From assembly GCA_046294735.1 (NCBI GenBank), contig JBKBKB010000001.1:434001-498000 (forward strand): a DNA stretch of 64,000 bases, read 5' to 3'. A program made the position numbers and the translations under genes. The stretch is from 34-65-8 sp046294735 (lineage in GTDB: Bacteria; Pseudomonadota; Alphaproteobacteria; Sphingomonadales; Sphingomonadaceae). Below are positions 8,696 through 17,370 of the stretch, one piece after another. Within the stretch, counting starts at the first letter, position 1. Each line of letters starts with the position of its first letter. A model generated the notes under the pieces. It did no database searches and had not been told where the DNA came from. It worked only from the letters and a program-made list of their open reading frames with translations.

Positions 8696-11452
8696 GTGCC
8701 CATCGTGACCACCGATCCCGCAGAACTCCGCGCCCTGCCCGCGCTGCACGCCTCCCATGCGGGCACATGGCTGCGCGATGGATCGGGCCAGAGCCGGGGC
8801 TGTTCCAAGGGCGAAGCAATCACCGCCGCCGCCGATACCCCGATCCTGTTGCTCAATGCACCGCTGGTGGCGAGCAGGCTGGGTTATCCGGACCTGTCCG
8901 GGCTCGATCTCCTCGAACTCTACGCCTTCGTCCATCCCGCGCGGTTTTGCGTGCCCACACCGAAGGGGGTGGCCCATGCCCTCGGCCTCGACGAGCCGGG
9001 CGGCGACGACGGTGTGCCGCTGCTGCTGCAACAGGCGGCTGGCGTGTTGCTGGCTACCTGCGCCAGTGACCACTGGGCCGAGCGCGAGGGCGCGTGGAGC
9101 GCGCTCCAGTCTCTCGCCCGCCTGCGCTGGCACTGGGCCCAGATCCTGTTGCCCCATATCCGCCGTCCCGAACAGCCCGAGCGATGGCTGTTCAGCCGCC
9201 TGCCGGAATGGGAAGAGACGCCCGAGCGGCCGCAGCCGACCCAGGTTGTGCTGACGGAAAGCGATATCATGGCTCAGCTCGACCATCTCACCGGCAGCGA
9301 GGCGGAACGGCGCGACGGGCAGCAACTCTATGCACGAGCCGCCGGGCAGATGTTCGCGCCGCGCCGCCAGCGCGGCCAGCCGCATCTGCTGCTGGCGCAG
9401 GCGGGCACCGGGATCGGCAAGACCCTGGGTTATCTGGCTCCAGCCTCGCTGTGGTCGGCAGCATCGGGCGGCACGGTATGGGTCTCGACCTTCACCAAGA
9501 ACCTCCAGCGCCAGCTGCGGGACGAGAGCGCTCGCGGCTGGCCCCCGGCCCGGCTCGATGGATCGCGCCCGGTGGTGGTACGCAAGGGGCGGGAAAACTA
9601 CCTCTGCCTGCTCAACCTGGAAGACGCCCTGCAGGGCGGCTTTGGCGGGCGCGCGGCCATGCTGGCCCATCTGGTGGCACGCTGGGCAGCCTATTCGCGC
9701 GATGGCGACATGATCGGCGGCGACCTGCCCGGCTGGCTCGGCACCCTGTTCCGCAAGCGCGGGATCGCGGCGCTGACCGACCAGCGCGGCGAATGCGTCT
9801 ATGCCGGCTGTCCGCACTATCGGAAATGCTTCATCGAGCGCGCCAGCCGCGCCTCTGCCCAGGCCGATCTGGTGATCGCCAACCATGCGCTGGTGATGAT
9901 CAACGCCGCCCGCGCACGCGATCCTGCCAATCGCCCGACCCGGATCGTGTTCGACGAGGGCCACCACGTGTTCGAGGCGGCGGATTCCACCTTTGCCGCC
10001 GCCTTGACCGGGCAGGAAGCGATCGAGCTGCGCCGCTGGATTATCGGGCCGGAGAAGAAGGCCAAGGGCCGCCGCCGCGGCCTCGCCGCCCGCCTAGCCG
10101 ATATCGCCAGTTATGACGATGCAGGCGGTGAAGCGATCGAGGCGGCGGTGACGGCGGCCCATGCCCTGCCTGCCGAAGGCTGGCTCCAGCGGCTGCACGA
10201 CGGGGAGCCCTACGGCCCGCTCGAGGGCCTGCTCGCGGCGGTTCGCGCCACCACCTATGCCCGCGACGAAAGCGGGGGGCAGGAAGCGGGCTACGGCATC
10301 GAGACCGAAGCCGCCGGGCTGCCGGGGGATCTGGTCGAGCGGGCGCAGGATGGCTCGGCCGCCCTCGCCCGCATCCGGCAGCCGCTGATGAAGCTCGCCC
10401 TTCGGCTTGAGGCGGTCATCGAGAACGCACCCGACTGGCTTGATGCGCAGGGCCGCGCGCGGATCGAGGGCGCGCGTCATTCGCTTGGCTGGCGGATCGA
10501 CCTGCTCGCTGCCTGGGAGGCACTGCTCGACCGGCTGGGCGGCCCGGCCGATCCGCAGTTCGTTGACTGGCTGGCGGTGGACCGCAGCGAGGCGCGCGAG
10601 TTCGACATCGGCATCCACCGCCGCTGGCTCGACCCGATGCAGCCCTTTGCCAAGGTCGTGCTGGAGCCCGCCCACGGCGTGATGCTGACCAGCGCCACCT
10701 TGTGCGACCGGGGCGCAGACGGGCCCGATTGGAACAGCGCCATTGCCCGATCCGGCGCGGCCCATATCGATCTGGTTCCGGCGCTGGTGGAGGCGGAAAG
10801 CCCGTTCGACTACGCGGCGCGCGCCGAAGTGCTGATCGTGACCGACGTGGCTCGGGGCGATCTTGCGGCACTGTCCGGCGCCTATGCCCGGCTGGTCGAA
10901 GCGGCGGGGGGCGGCGTACTCGGCCTGTTTACTGCAATCCGGCGCCTGCGGGCGGTCTATGGCCGGATCACCGACCGGCTGGCGCGCGCGGGGCTGCCGC
11001 TTTACGCCCAGCATGTCGACCCGATCGACACCGGCACACTGGTCGACATCTTCCGCGACGATCCCAAGGCCAGCCTACTCGGCACTGATGCCCTGCGCGA
11101 CGGGGTCGATGTGCCCGGCGAATCGCTGCGCTGCGTGGTGATGGAACAGGTGCCTTGGCCACGCCCGGACATTCTTCACCGCGCCCGCCGCGCCGCCGGG
11201 GGCGGATCGGCCTATGACGATCGCCTGATCCGGGCGCGCCTCGCACAGGCATTCGGCCGCCTGATCCGCAGCAAGGACGATGCCGGGCACTTCGTGGTGC
11301 TCTCATCCGCCTTTCCCAGCCGCCTGCTATCAGCCTTCCCCAAGGGAACCCCTGTCATGCGGGTGACACTGGAGGAGGCTTTACAACGCGTCGCTGCCGG
11401 TGTTTCTACATCGGCAGGTGCAGCGACGGTGGAGGACGAGCAAGCAACGTGA
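8696..11452 (+). CDS. dinG: ATP-dependent DNA helicase, DinG/XPD family
   Basis: 918 residues from a GTG. The N-terminal about 190 residues are non-helicase. Then come Walker A (AGTGIGKT, about 236-243), four cysteines placed as in XPD/DinG 4Fe-4S clusters (YLC near 304; ECVYAGCPHYRKC near 366-377), the DEGH box (FDEGHH, about 419) and C-terminal motifs GTDALRDGVDVPG and QAFGRLIR. It is a 5'-3' iron-sulphur superfamily 2 helicase expected to resolve R-loops or other structures. The stop overlaps the start of sixA (GTGA). Confidence 0.92.
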   Translation: MPIVTTDPAELRALPALHASHAGTWLRDGSGQSRGCSKGEAITAAADTPILLLNAPLVASRLGYPDLSGLDLLELYAFVHPARFCVPTPKGVAHALGLDEPGGDDGVPLLLQQAAGVLLATCASDHWAEREGAWSALQSLARLRWHWAQILLPHIRRPEQPERWLFSRLPEWEETPERPQPTQVVLTESDIMAQLDHLTGSEAERRDGQQLYARAAGQMFAPRRQRGQPHLLLAQAGTGIGKTLGYLAPASLWSAASGGTVWVSTFTKNLQRQLRDESARGWPPARLDGSRPVVVRKGRENYLCLLNLEDALQGGFGGRAAMLAHLVARWAAYSRDGDMIGGDLPGWLGTLFRKRGIAALTDQRGECVYAGCPHYRKCFIERASRASAQADLVIANHALVMINAARARDPANRPTRIVFDEGHHVFEAADSTFAAALTGQEAIELRRWIIGPEKKAKGRRRGLAARLADIASYDDAGGEAIEAAVTAAHALPAEGWLQRLHDGEPYGPLEGLLAAVRATTYARDESGGQEAGYGIETEAAGLPGDLVERAQDGSAALARIRQPLMKLALRLEAVIENAPDWLDAQGRARIEGARHSLGWRIDLLAAWEALLDRLGGPADPQFVDWLAVDRSEAREFDIGIHRRWLDPMQPFAKVVLEPAHGVMLTSATLCDRGADGPDWNSAIARSGAAHIDLVPALVEAESPFDYAARAEVLIVTDVARGDLAALSGAYARLVEAAGGGVLGLFTAIRRLRAVYGRITDRLARAGLPLYAQHVDPIDTGTLVDIFRDDPKASLLGTDALRDGVDVPGESLRCVVMEQVPWPRPDILHRARRAAGGGSAYDDRLIRARLAQAFGRLIRSKDDAGHFVVLSSAFPSRLLSAFPKGTPVMRVTLEEALQRVAAGVSTSAGAATVEDEQAT

Positions 11453-11976
11453 AGAAACTCGGCCTTCTCCGCCACGCCAAGTCCGACTGGGACGACATGG
11501 CTACCCGTGATTTCGACCGCGGCATCAACTACCGGGGGCAGTGCGGTGCGGCGCTCATGGGCGAATACTTCAAACGGAGTGGCCTCACGTGGGACACGGT
11601 GCTGGCCAGCCCGGCAGAGCGGGTCCGGCGCACACTCGACTTGACCCTGCCCGATGCGGCCCCGGTGTGGGACGAGCGGCTTTACCTCGCCAGTGCCGAG
11701 ACGATCTTCGATGCGATCCGAGAACTGGCTGGGGCGGCAGAAACGGTGCTCGTCTCGGGGCACAACCCCGGGATGCAGGAAGCCATGTTGGCGCTGGTGC
11801 CCCCGGCGGCGGAAGACAGCCTGTTCGACGAGGCCGCGCGCAAGTTCCCGACTACCGGCTTTGCCCTGCTGGAGCTGGCGATCGACGACTGGTCGCAGCT
11901 GGCCGAAGGCTGCGGCAAGCTGACCCATTTCAAGCGCCCGCGCGATCTCGACCCGGCGCTTGGCCCTGAACACTGA
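11449..11976 (+). CDS. SixA-type phosphohistidine phosphatase
   Basis: 175 residues from a GTG that overlaps the dinG TGA by 4 bases, with GGAGGA upstream. The histidine phosphatase RHG-type motif is at the N-terminus (LLRHAKSDW, catalytic H9). The second catalytic His is in VSGHNPGM, about residue 105. SixA proteins remove phosphate from phosphohistidine, for example in phosphorelay or phosphotransferase proteins. Coupling to dinG suggests shared transcription rather than shared function. Confidence 0.88.
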   Translation: MKKLGLLRHAKSDWDDMATRDFDRGINYRGQCGAALMGEYFKRSGLTWDTVLASPAERVRRTLDLTLPDAAPVWDERLYLASAETIFDAIRELAGAAETVLVSGHNPGMQEAMLALVPPAAEDSLFDEAARKFPTTGFALLELAIDDWSQLAEGCGKLTHFKRPRDLDPALGPEH

Positions 11977-11992
11977 TCCGAGTAAGGCGCCC

Positions 11993-12144
11993 ATGGACCG
12001 CGCTGCACTGCCGCTTGCCGCCCTTGCTGCCCCAATCGTCGGCTCCGTACCCGCGGCGGAGGAGACGGTCTACATCAAGGCGGACCGCCTGCTGAAGGTC
12101 GAGACCGGCAAGTATGTCGATGCACCGCTGGTGACCGTGAGTGG
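11993..12144 (+). pseudogene. Amidohydrolase remnant, N-terminal fragment
   Basis: From an ATG at 11993 the frame encodes a signal-peptide-like start (AALPLAALAAPIVGSVPAAE) and then ETVYIKADRLLKVETGKYVD. This is the typical N-terminal beta-strand segment of periplasmic imidazolonepropionase/Xaa-Pro dipeptidase-type amidohydrolases. Homology stops near 12144 at VTV, before any metal ligand. The frame then reads 47 unrelated codons to a stop at 12286 inside the SRAP gene. The intact protein would be about 430 residues, so this cannot be functional. It abuts an inverted C-terminal fragment of the same kind of protein. Confidence 0.6.
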
Positions 12145-12237
12145 AAGCGGCAGTTGTGATGGCGGCAGTCTTAGTTACGGCGCGGACCGCTTTCAGCGGG
12201 GTTATCCCGAATTCAGTCATGACCGCGAACTGCCCGC
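12144..12237 (-). pseudogene. Amidohydrolase remnant, inverted C-terminal fragment
   Basis: On the minus strand, 12237 to about 12144 reads GQFAVMTEFGITPLKAVRAV followed by TKTAA. This matches the conserved amidohydrolase helix near the C-terminus (family pattern: QFAVMV-x-x-G-MTP-x-x-A-[IL]-x-A-A-T-x-x-A-A). It lies back-to-back with the plus-strand N-terminal fragment and meets it at about 12144. The middle of the gene is missing, so deletion was combined with inversion. The first bases overlap the last codons of the SRAP gene in another frame. Confidence 0.55.
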
Positions 12238-12828
12238 CCACGGCTGCGCAGTTCGGTCGATCAAGACCTCGCCTGACCACGCCTGACACAATTCCATCGC
12301 CTCCTCCGGCGAGCCTTGCGTCCACCCGGCCCATGCATCGCGCGCCAGCAGCACCGGCATCCGCTCGTGAACCTCGGCCACCGCGCTTGCTGAGGCGGTC
12401 ATCACCATGGAATAGCACGCGCCCCATTCGTCGCTCTGCCGCCACACGCCAGCGGCTGCGAACAGGGGTTCGTCGGCCAGACTAAGCCAGGTTCGGGTCA
12501 TCGTCCCGCGCGGTCCTTGCGCCTCGGCCCAGCCGGTCAGCGGGATCAGGCAGCGCCGCTCGGTAAAGCTGTGACGCCAGAAAAAGCTGTCCAGCTTGTC
12601 GCTGCGAGCATTGTTGACCGGCTTGGGCTTCAACGGCTGGCCCTGCTTGCCCTTGAGCACCAGCGGGAATCCCCAGGTCATTCGCTGCACCTCGCCCTCG
12701 GCCACCACCAGCCCGGGGTAGCCGGGATAGACCTCCGCCCCGAAGTTTGCCCCGCCGCTCGCCTCGATCGCATCGAACCACGCGGCGACTTCAGTCGGCG
12801 TTTTCGTCATCCGGTAGAGATTGCACAT
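12217..12828 (-). CDS. SRAP family abasic-site sensor (YedK/HMCES)
   Basis: 203 residues. Catalytic Cys2 follows the initiator Met (MCNLYRM). N73 (VNNARSDK), E102 (GWAEAQG) and H154 (EVHERMP) correspond to the YedK active-site set C2/N75/E105/H160. SRAP proteins form a thiazolidine crosslink with abasic sites in single-stranded DNA and shield them during replication. The start overlaps the ubiA stop by one base (TAATG), so it is probably co-transcribed with ubiA. Its last five residues are encoded by DNA that also carries the amidohydrolase remnant, so the C-terminus may have been altered by that rearrangement. Confidence 0.92.
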   Translation of the reverse strand: MCNLYRMTKTPTEVAAWFDAIEASGGANFGAEVYPGYPGLVVAEGEVQRMTWGFPLVLKGKQGQPLKPKPVNNARSDKLDSFFWRHSFTERRCLIPLTGWAEAQGPRGTMTRTWLSLADEPLFAAAGVWRQSDEWGACYSMVMTASASAVAEVHERMPVLLARDAWAGWTQGSPEEAMELCQAWSGEVLIDRTAQPWAGSSRS

Positions 12829-13730
12829 TACGCGTTGCCCACCACGAAACAGGCGGCGGCGACCAGCGCCCCGGTCCAGCGGTTGGAGCGGAACCGCTCG
12901 AGCGGATTGGCCCCGTCTGCCGGATCAAGCGTCATGACCTGCCAGCCTAGGTGCGCGGCGGCCGGGATCAGCGCCAGCAACGCGATCCAGTCCGCCCGGT
13001 AGAGCCAGAACGCCAGCACCCAGCATGCCACGGCCAGCGCATAGAACAGCGCCGTCCCGCCCCGCACGTTGTCGCCCAATCGAAGCGCGGAGGACCGGAT
13101 GCCGACCAGCGCGTCATCCTCCCGGTCCTGCAGGGCGTAGATCGTGTCATAGCCAATCACCCAGAAAACGGTGCCGAGATAGATCGCGGCCAGCACGTCC
13201 CAGTTGTCGCCGCGCAACTCAGTCCAGCCGACCAGTACGCCCCAGCTGAACACCAGCCCCAGCCACGCCTGCGGCCACCAGGTGATCCGCTTCATGAAGG
13301 GATAGGCGGCCACCAGCACGAGGCTCGCCAGGGCCACCACTTGCGCTTGCCAGCGCAGTTGCAGCAGAACCATCAGCCCGACCAGCGACAGCGCCGCGAG
13401 CCAGGCCCAGGCTTTCTTACGGCTCACCCGCCCGCTAGCAACGGGCCGCGCGGCGGTGCGCGCGACCTGCCGGTCAAGGTCGGCATCGACAATGTCGTTA
13501 TACACGCACCCCGCCCCGCGCATGGCGATGCTGCCGAGCAGCAGCCAGCCGACCAGCGGCCACTGCCAGCCTGCACCCGCCAGCCACACACCCCAGACAC
13601 AGGGCCACAGCAGCAGCCACCAGCCAATCGGGCGGTCAAACCGCGCCAGCATGGCAAGATCGCGCAGGTCCTGCGGCAGCCGCGCGACAAGGCCCTGATG
13701 CTCGCTGTCAGGAACAATGGTTTCAGTCAT
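12828..13730 (-). CDS. ubiA: 4-hydroxybenzoate polyprenyltransferase
   Basis: 300 residues with about eight transmembrane helices. It has both Asp-rich prenyl-diphosphate motifs: NDIVDADLDRQVARTAARP from residue 78, and YDTIYALQDREDD about residue 205-217. An early LDRP-type FDRPIGWWLLLWP is also present. UbiA attaches the polyprenyl tail to 4-hydroxybenzoate in the inner membrane, an early step of ubiquinone synthesis. That quinone pool is used by the cox system encoded at 42-49 kb. It is followed by the SRAP gene with a 1-base overlap and is divergent from rsmE. Confidence 0.93.
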   Translation of the reverse strand: MTETIVPDSEHQGLVARLPQDLRDLAMLARFDRPIGWWLLLWPCVWGVWLAGAGWQWPLVGWLLLGSIAMRGAGCVYNDIVDADLDRQVARTAARPVASGRVSRKKAWAWLAALSLVGLMVLLQLRWQAQVVALASLVLVAAYPFMKRITWWPQAWLGLVFSWGVLVGWTELRGDNWDVLAAIYLGTVFWVIGYDTIYALQDREDDALVGIRSSALRLGDNVRGGTALFYALAVACWVLAFWLYRADWIALLALIPAAAHLGWQVMTLDPADGANPLERFRSNRWTGALVAAACFVVGNA

Positions 13731-13756
13731 GCTTGCTCCCTAGACGCTGACGCGCC

Positions 13757-14539
13757 ATGGGAAAAGTCATGCCCGCTACGCCCGCCTGGCCGCCCCGCAG
13801 CGCTCCGCGCCTGTTCGTTAGCGAGGCACTCGCTGGCGCGCAGATCGTGACCGTGGAGGGCAATCAGGCGAATTATCTGGCGCGAGTCATGCGGGTTGGC
13901 CCGGGTGATGCAGTCATCCTATGCGATAACCTGACGGGTGAATGGGCCGCGCGCGTAGTCGAAACCGGCAAGCGCGCGGTCGTGCTGGAAGCGATCGAAC
14001 ACCTGCGACCGCGCCAACCAGTGCCCGATGTGTGGCTGTGCCCCGCCCTGCTCAAGAAAGACCGGTTCGACCTTGTGCTGGAAAAGGCGACCGAGCTGGG
14101 CGCGGCGCGAATCCAGCCGGTGCTCACCCGCCGTTGCGTGGCCGATAAACTCAATCCCGAACGGGCGCGGTCCGTGGTGACGGAAGCCGCTGAGCAATGC
14201 GCCCGCACCGCCCTGCCTGACCTCGGCACGCCGGTGTCGCTCGACGCCATGCTGCGTGACTGGCCGGCCGGACGCGACCTGTTCTTTGCCGATGAGCTGG
14301 GCGGCGAACCCGCCGCACAAGCCTTTGCCGTGCATGGCACGCCTGCCGCGATTGTGGTCGGCCCCGAAGGCGGGTTCGATGACCGGGAACGCGAACTGCT
14401 CCGCGCCCATCCGGCGGTGAAAGCAATCACACTCGGCCCGCGAATACTGCGCGGCGAGACGGCGGCGATTGCGGCGCTCTCGCTCTGGATGGGAACCGCA
14501 GGGGACTGGCGAAATGAAGGCACTTGTGCACTCGCATGA
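13757..14539 (+). CDS. rsmE: 16S rRNA m3U1498 methyltransferase RsmE
   Basis: 260 residues. The N-terminal PUA-like part (RLFVSEALAGAQIVTVEGNQ) is followed by a SPOUT/trefoil-knot domain. The knot has the hallmark GPEGGFDDRE (about residue 202) and LGPRILRGETA, which build the SAM pocket. It methylates N3 of U1498 in 16S rRNA within the assembled 30S subunit. The ATG at 13769 (MPATP) is an alternative start. The gene is divergent from ubiA with only 26 bases between starts, so its promoter must lie within or beside ubiA. Confidence 0.93.
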   Translation: MGKVMPATPAWPPRSAPRLFVSEALAGAQIVTVEGNQANYLARVMRVGPGDAVILCDNLTGEWAARVVETGKRAVVLEAIEHLRPRQPVPDVWLCPALLKKDRFDLVLEKATELGAARIQPVLTRRCVADKLNPERARSVVTEAAEQCARTALPDLGTPVSLDAMLRDWPAGRDLFFADELGGEPAAQAFAVHGTPAAIVVGPEGGFDDRERELLRAHPAVKAITLGPRILRGETAAIAALSLWMGTAGDWRNEGTCALA

Positions 14540-14581
14540 TTCCGCTGGCGCGGCGGCCATCGCTTGCCTAACGCGGGCGGC

Positions 14582-15952
14582 ATGAGCACGCGCGAGACCT
14601 CTGCCGGGAACGACCCGACCATCGAAACCCGCGACCAGCTGGTCGCCCCGATGCAGCTTGGCGAGAAACCGAAGAGCGCGTGGCGGATCGGCACCGAGCA
14701 CGAGAAGCTGGTCTACAAACGCGACGATTTCCGCGCCCCGAGTTATGACGAGCCCTGCGGTATCCGCGATATGCTGCTGAATATGCAGAAGTTCGGCTGG
14801 GAGCCGGTGGAGGAAGGCGGCAAGGTCATTGCGCTGAAGGGCGCCGATGGCGCGGTCAGCCTCGAACCCGCAGGACAGCTCGAACTGTCGGGCGCGCCGC
14901 TGGAAAATCTGCACGAGACCTGCAACGAAACCGGACGTCATCTGAAACAGGTCAAGGACGTGGGGGACGCCTGCGGGATCGGCTTCCTCGGTCTTGGCAT
15001 GTGGCCGGACAAGACCCGTGCCGAGCTGCCAATCATGCCCAAAGGTCGCTACGACATCATGCTGCGCCACATGCCCCGGGTGGGCACACTGGGCCTCGAC
15101 ATGATGCTGCGGACCTGCACCATCCAGGTCAACCTCGACTATTCGAGCGAAGCCGACATGGTGAAAAAATTCCGCGTCGGGCTGGCGCTCCAGCCGCTGG
15201 CGACGGCCCTGTTCGCTAACTCACCCTTCACCGAAGGTAAGCCCAACGGCTACCTCTCCTACCGCAGCCATATCTGGAGCGACACCGACCCGCACCGCAC
15301 CGGTATGCTGCCGTTCGTGTTTGAGGACGGGTTCGGATACGAACGGTGGGTCGATTATATGCTCGATGTTCCAATGTACTTCGTGTTCCGGGAAGGGAAG
15401 TACATCGACGCTGCCGGGCTCAGCTTCCGCGACTTCCTCGACGGCAAACTGTCAGTCCTGCCGGGCCAGAAGCCGCGGCAGAGCGACTGGTGGGATCACC
15501 TTTCGACCGCCTTTCCCGAAGTGCGCCTCAAGAGCTTCCTCGAAATGCGCGGCGCCGATGGCGGACCGTGGAACCGGATCTGCGCCCTGCCGGCCTTCTG
15601 GGTCGGCCTGCTCTACGATCAGGGCGCGCTCGATGCCGCGTGGGACCTGGTCAAGGACTGGACCATGGATGAACGCGAGGCACTGCGCAGCGCCGTGCCG
15701 AAACTGGCGCTCGATGCCCCGGTTCCCGGTGGCGGCAGGCTGCAGGATATTGCCAAGGAGGTGCTGGCGATTGCCCGCTGCGGCTTGGCGGCACGCGCAT
15801 GCATCAACACCGGCGGCGACAACGAAACTGGCTTCCTCGAACCGCTGGAAGAGATCGTCGCCAGCGGCAAGGTCCCGGCCCAGCGCCTGCTCGACTGCTA
15901 CAATGGCGAATGGGCGGGCGACATCAGCCACGTCTACAAGCTGAGCTTCTGA
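14582..15952 (+). CDS. gshA: Glutamate-cysteine ligase
   Basis: 456 residues from the ATG at 14582; a TTG at 14564 is less likely. It has the alphaproteobacterial/plant-type GCL signatures RIGTEHEKLVYKR (about 36-48), CGIGFLGLGMWP and MPRVGTLGLDMMLRTCTIQVN. A conserved cysteine lies in LPAFWVGLLYDQ-adjacent CALPAFW. It makes gamma-glutamylcysteine from Glu and Cys with ATP, the first step of glutathione synthesis. It follows rsmE on the same strand 42 bases later. Confidence 0.94.
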   Translation: MSTRETSAGNDPTIETRDQLVAPMQLGEKPKSAWRIGTEHEKLVYKRDDFRAPSYDEPCGIRDMLLNMQKFGWEPVEEGGKVIALKGADGAVSLEPAGQLELSGAPLENLHETCNETGRHLKQVKDVGDACGIGFLGLGMWPDKTRAELPIMPKGRYDIMLRHMPRVGTLGLDMMLRTCTIQVNLDYSSEADMVKKFRVGLALQPLATALFANSPFTEGKPNGYLSYRSHIWSDTDPHRTGMLPFVFEDGFGYERWVDYMLDVPMYFVFREGKYIDAAGLSFRDFLDGKLSVLPGQKPRQSDWWDHLSTAFPEVRLKSFLEMRGADGGPWNRICALPAFWVGLLYDQGALDAAWDLVKDWTMDEREALRSAVPKLALDAPVPGGGRLQDIAKEVLAIARCGLAARACINTGGDNETGFLEPLEEIVASGKVPAQRLLDCYNGEWAGDISHVYKLSF

Positions 15953-15957
15953 GACCG

Positions 15958-17316
15958 CTATTCTGCCGGATGGTGCTGCAAGACCGGCCCGCGCGGACGC
16001 AAGCGGCGCGAGAGACGGACCAGCGGCGCGGTGATCAGCCCGTGCTGTGCCATCCACGCATGGTATTCGCGATACTTGGCGTCCTCGCCCAGCAAGTGCG
16101 CTTCCTCAGTCCTGGCGCGCCAATAGTAGATCGCGCTGACGGCGGCGAGGAACACCGTGTTGCGGATCATATCGACCGGTGAGCCGCTGCTGACGAGGAA
16201 CGGCAGGGTCGCGCTCCACCAGAACAGGTTCTTAGACAGGTAGGCCGGGTGTCGGGTGAAACGGTAGGGACCGTGAGTGATGACCCCGCGATAGGTCAGG
16301 TTGGAAAAGCGGATGCCGAACACGACCGTGGCCCAGGCATAGACACCGGTAAGGAACACCAGCCACGCGCCCCAGAACCACAGGAGCACCGCATGGTTGC
16401 CAAACCAGTGTGCCCAACCTGGGGTGTTGACTTCATAGGCGATCATGCCATTCGGGCCCATGAAGGCATAGACCAGCGGAGGATAGCAGATCAGCGCCGC
16501 CAGCCAGCCAGCCAGGTATGGATTGCCACTGCGGATATGGGCATCAAGCGGGCGCAGGGTCAGCAGGTATCCGACGGTGCCGATCTGCACATCGATCACG
16601 AACAGCAGCTCGATCAGAATGACCGCAAAGCGCACCGGCTGGTTGGTGATGTCGGCCAGATCAGCCGAGACCACTGCCGCGAACCCGCCGGGCAGGATCG
16701 AAATCATGAATGCACCGAAAAAGCCCTTGATGATCCACGCGCGCCAGTGCTTCTTGACCTCATCCGGATCGTAGGGCTCGCGGCCGATCAACATGGCACC
16801 AAAGTGCCAGGCATGGTCGCGCGGCTCCTTCATTACCCGGTCAAGCCACAGGACATAAGGCACCGACACCACGAACAGCGGAATCGCCGCCGCGCCCAGC
16901 ACCTTCATCGCGAACAGGTATTGCCCGTCCCAGTACCACCGGCCGAGGCAATAGAGCCCGGCAAGGATCAGCCAGGTCGCCCACAGCCCGGCCAGCTTGA
17001 CCAGCGCGGCGGGCAGGACATCGGCCAGCGTGCGCCTGTTGTCCCAGTCGATTCCGGTCGAGGGATTGCGGTGGACCTTGTCGACCAGCACCGACCACAG
17101 CACCATCGGCACGCTGGAGAACAGCATCGCGGTGAGCGCAGCATGCGGCCCAGTCAGCCGTTCGTGGGGGCCAGGCAGCGCCAGCCAGTCAGCAAAGGCC
17201 GGATAGTTGCGGCAGAACAGAATCCAAATAATCAGCCCGAGCAGGCCCGCTAGGCCCACGCCTGCGGAAACGTCGCTTCGCGGCAGGCTCGCGACAGGGG
17301 CTTGGCTCGCGCTCAT
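15958..17316 (-). CDS. Large membrane methyltransferase, ICMT/PEMT-like C-terminus
   Basis: 452 residues with about ten hydrophobic segments. Only the last about 90 residues are recognisable: YRGVITHGPYRFTRHPAYLS plus YWRARTEEAHLLGEDAKYREY. This is the SAM-binding signature of isoprenylcysteine carboxyl methyltransferases and phospholipid methyltransferases (NnrU/ICMT fold). Those proteins are usually about 150-250 residues; here about 300 residues of extra membrane domain precede it. The substrate is unknown; a lipid or prenylated small molecule is plausible. The start at 17316 (MSASQ) was chosen over 17328. Confidence 0.75.
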   Translation of the reverse strand: MSASQAPVASLPRSDVSAGVGLAGLLGLIIWILFCRNYPAFADWLALPGPHERLTGPHAALTAMLFSSVPMVLWSVLVDKVHRNPSTGIDWDNRRTLADVLPAALVKLAGLWATWLILAGLYCLGRWYWDGQYLFAMKVLGAAAIPLFVVSVPYVLWLDRVMKEPRDHAWHFGAMLIGREPYDPDEVKKHWRAWIIKGFFGAFMISILPGGFAAVVSADLADITNQPVRFAVILIELLFVIDVQIGTVGYLLTLRPLDAHIRSGNPYLAGWLAALICYPPLVYAFMGPNGMIAYEVNTPGWAHWFGNHAVLLWFWGAWLVFLTGVYAWATVVFGIRFSNLTYRGVITHGPYRFTRHPAYLSKNLFWWSATLPFLVSSGSPVDMIRNTVFLAAVSAIYYWRARTEEAHLLGEDAKYREYHAWMAQHGLITAPLVRLSRRLRPRGPVLQHHPAE

Positions 17317-17370
17317 CACGCGAACCAACTAGGGCAAAAGGGTTAAAGCCCGCGTAACAGGCCCGCCCGA

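Noticed and set aside
8342..9967. Long open frame (541 codons) opposite dinG
   Set aside because: It lies antisense to a clear helicase gene, its translation is His/Arg/Gly-rich without domains, and it is expected from high GC third positions on the coding strand.
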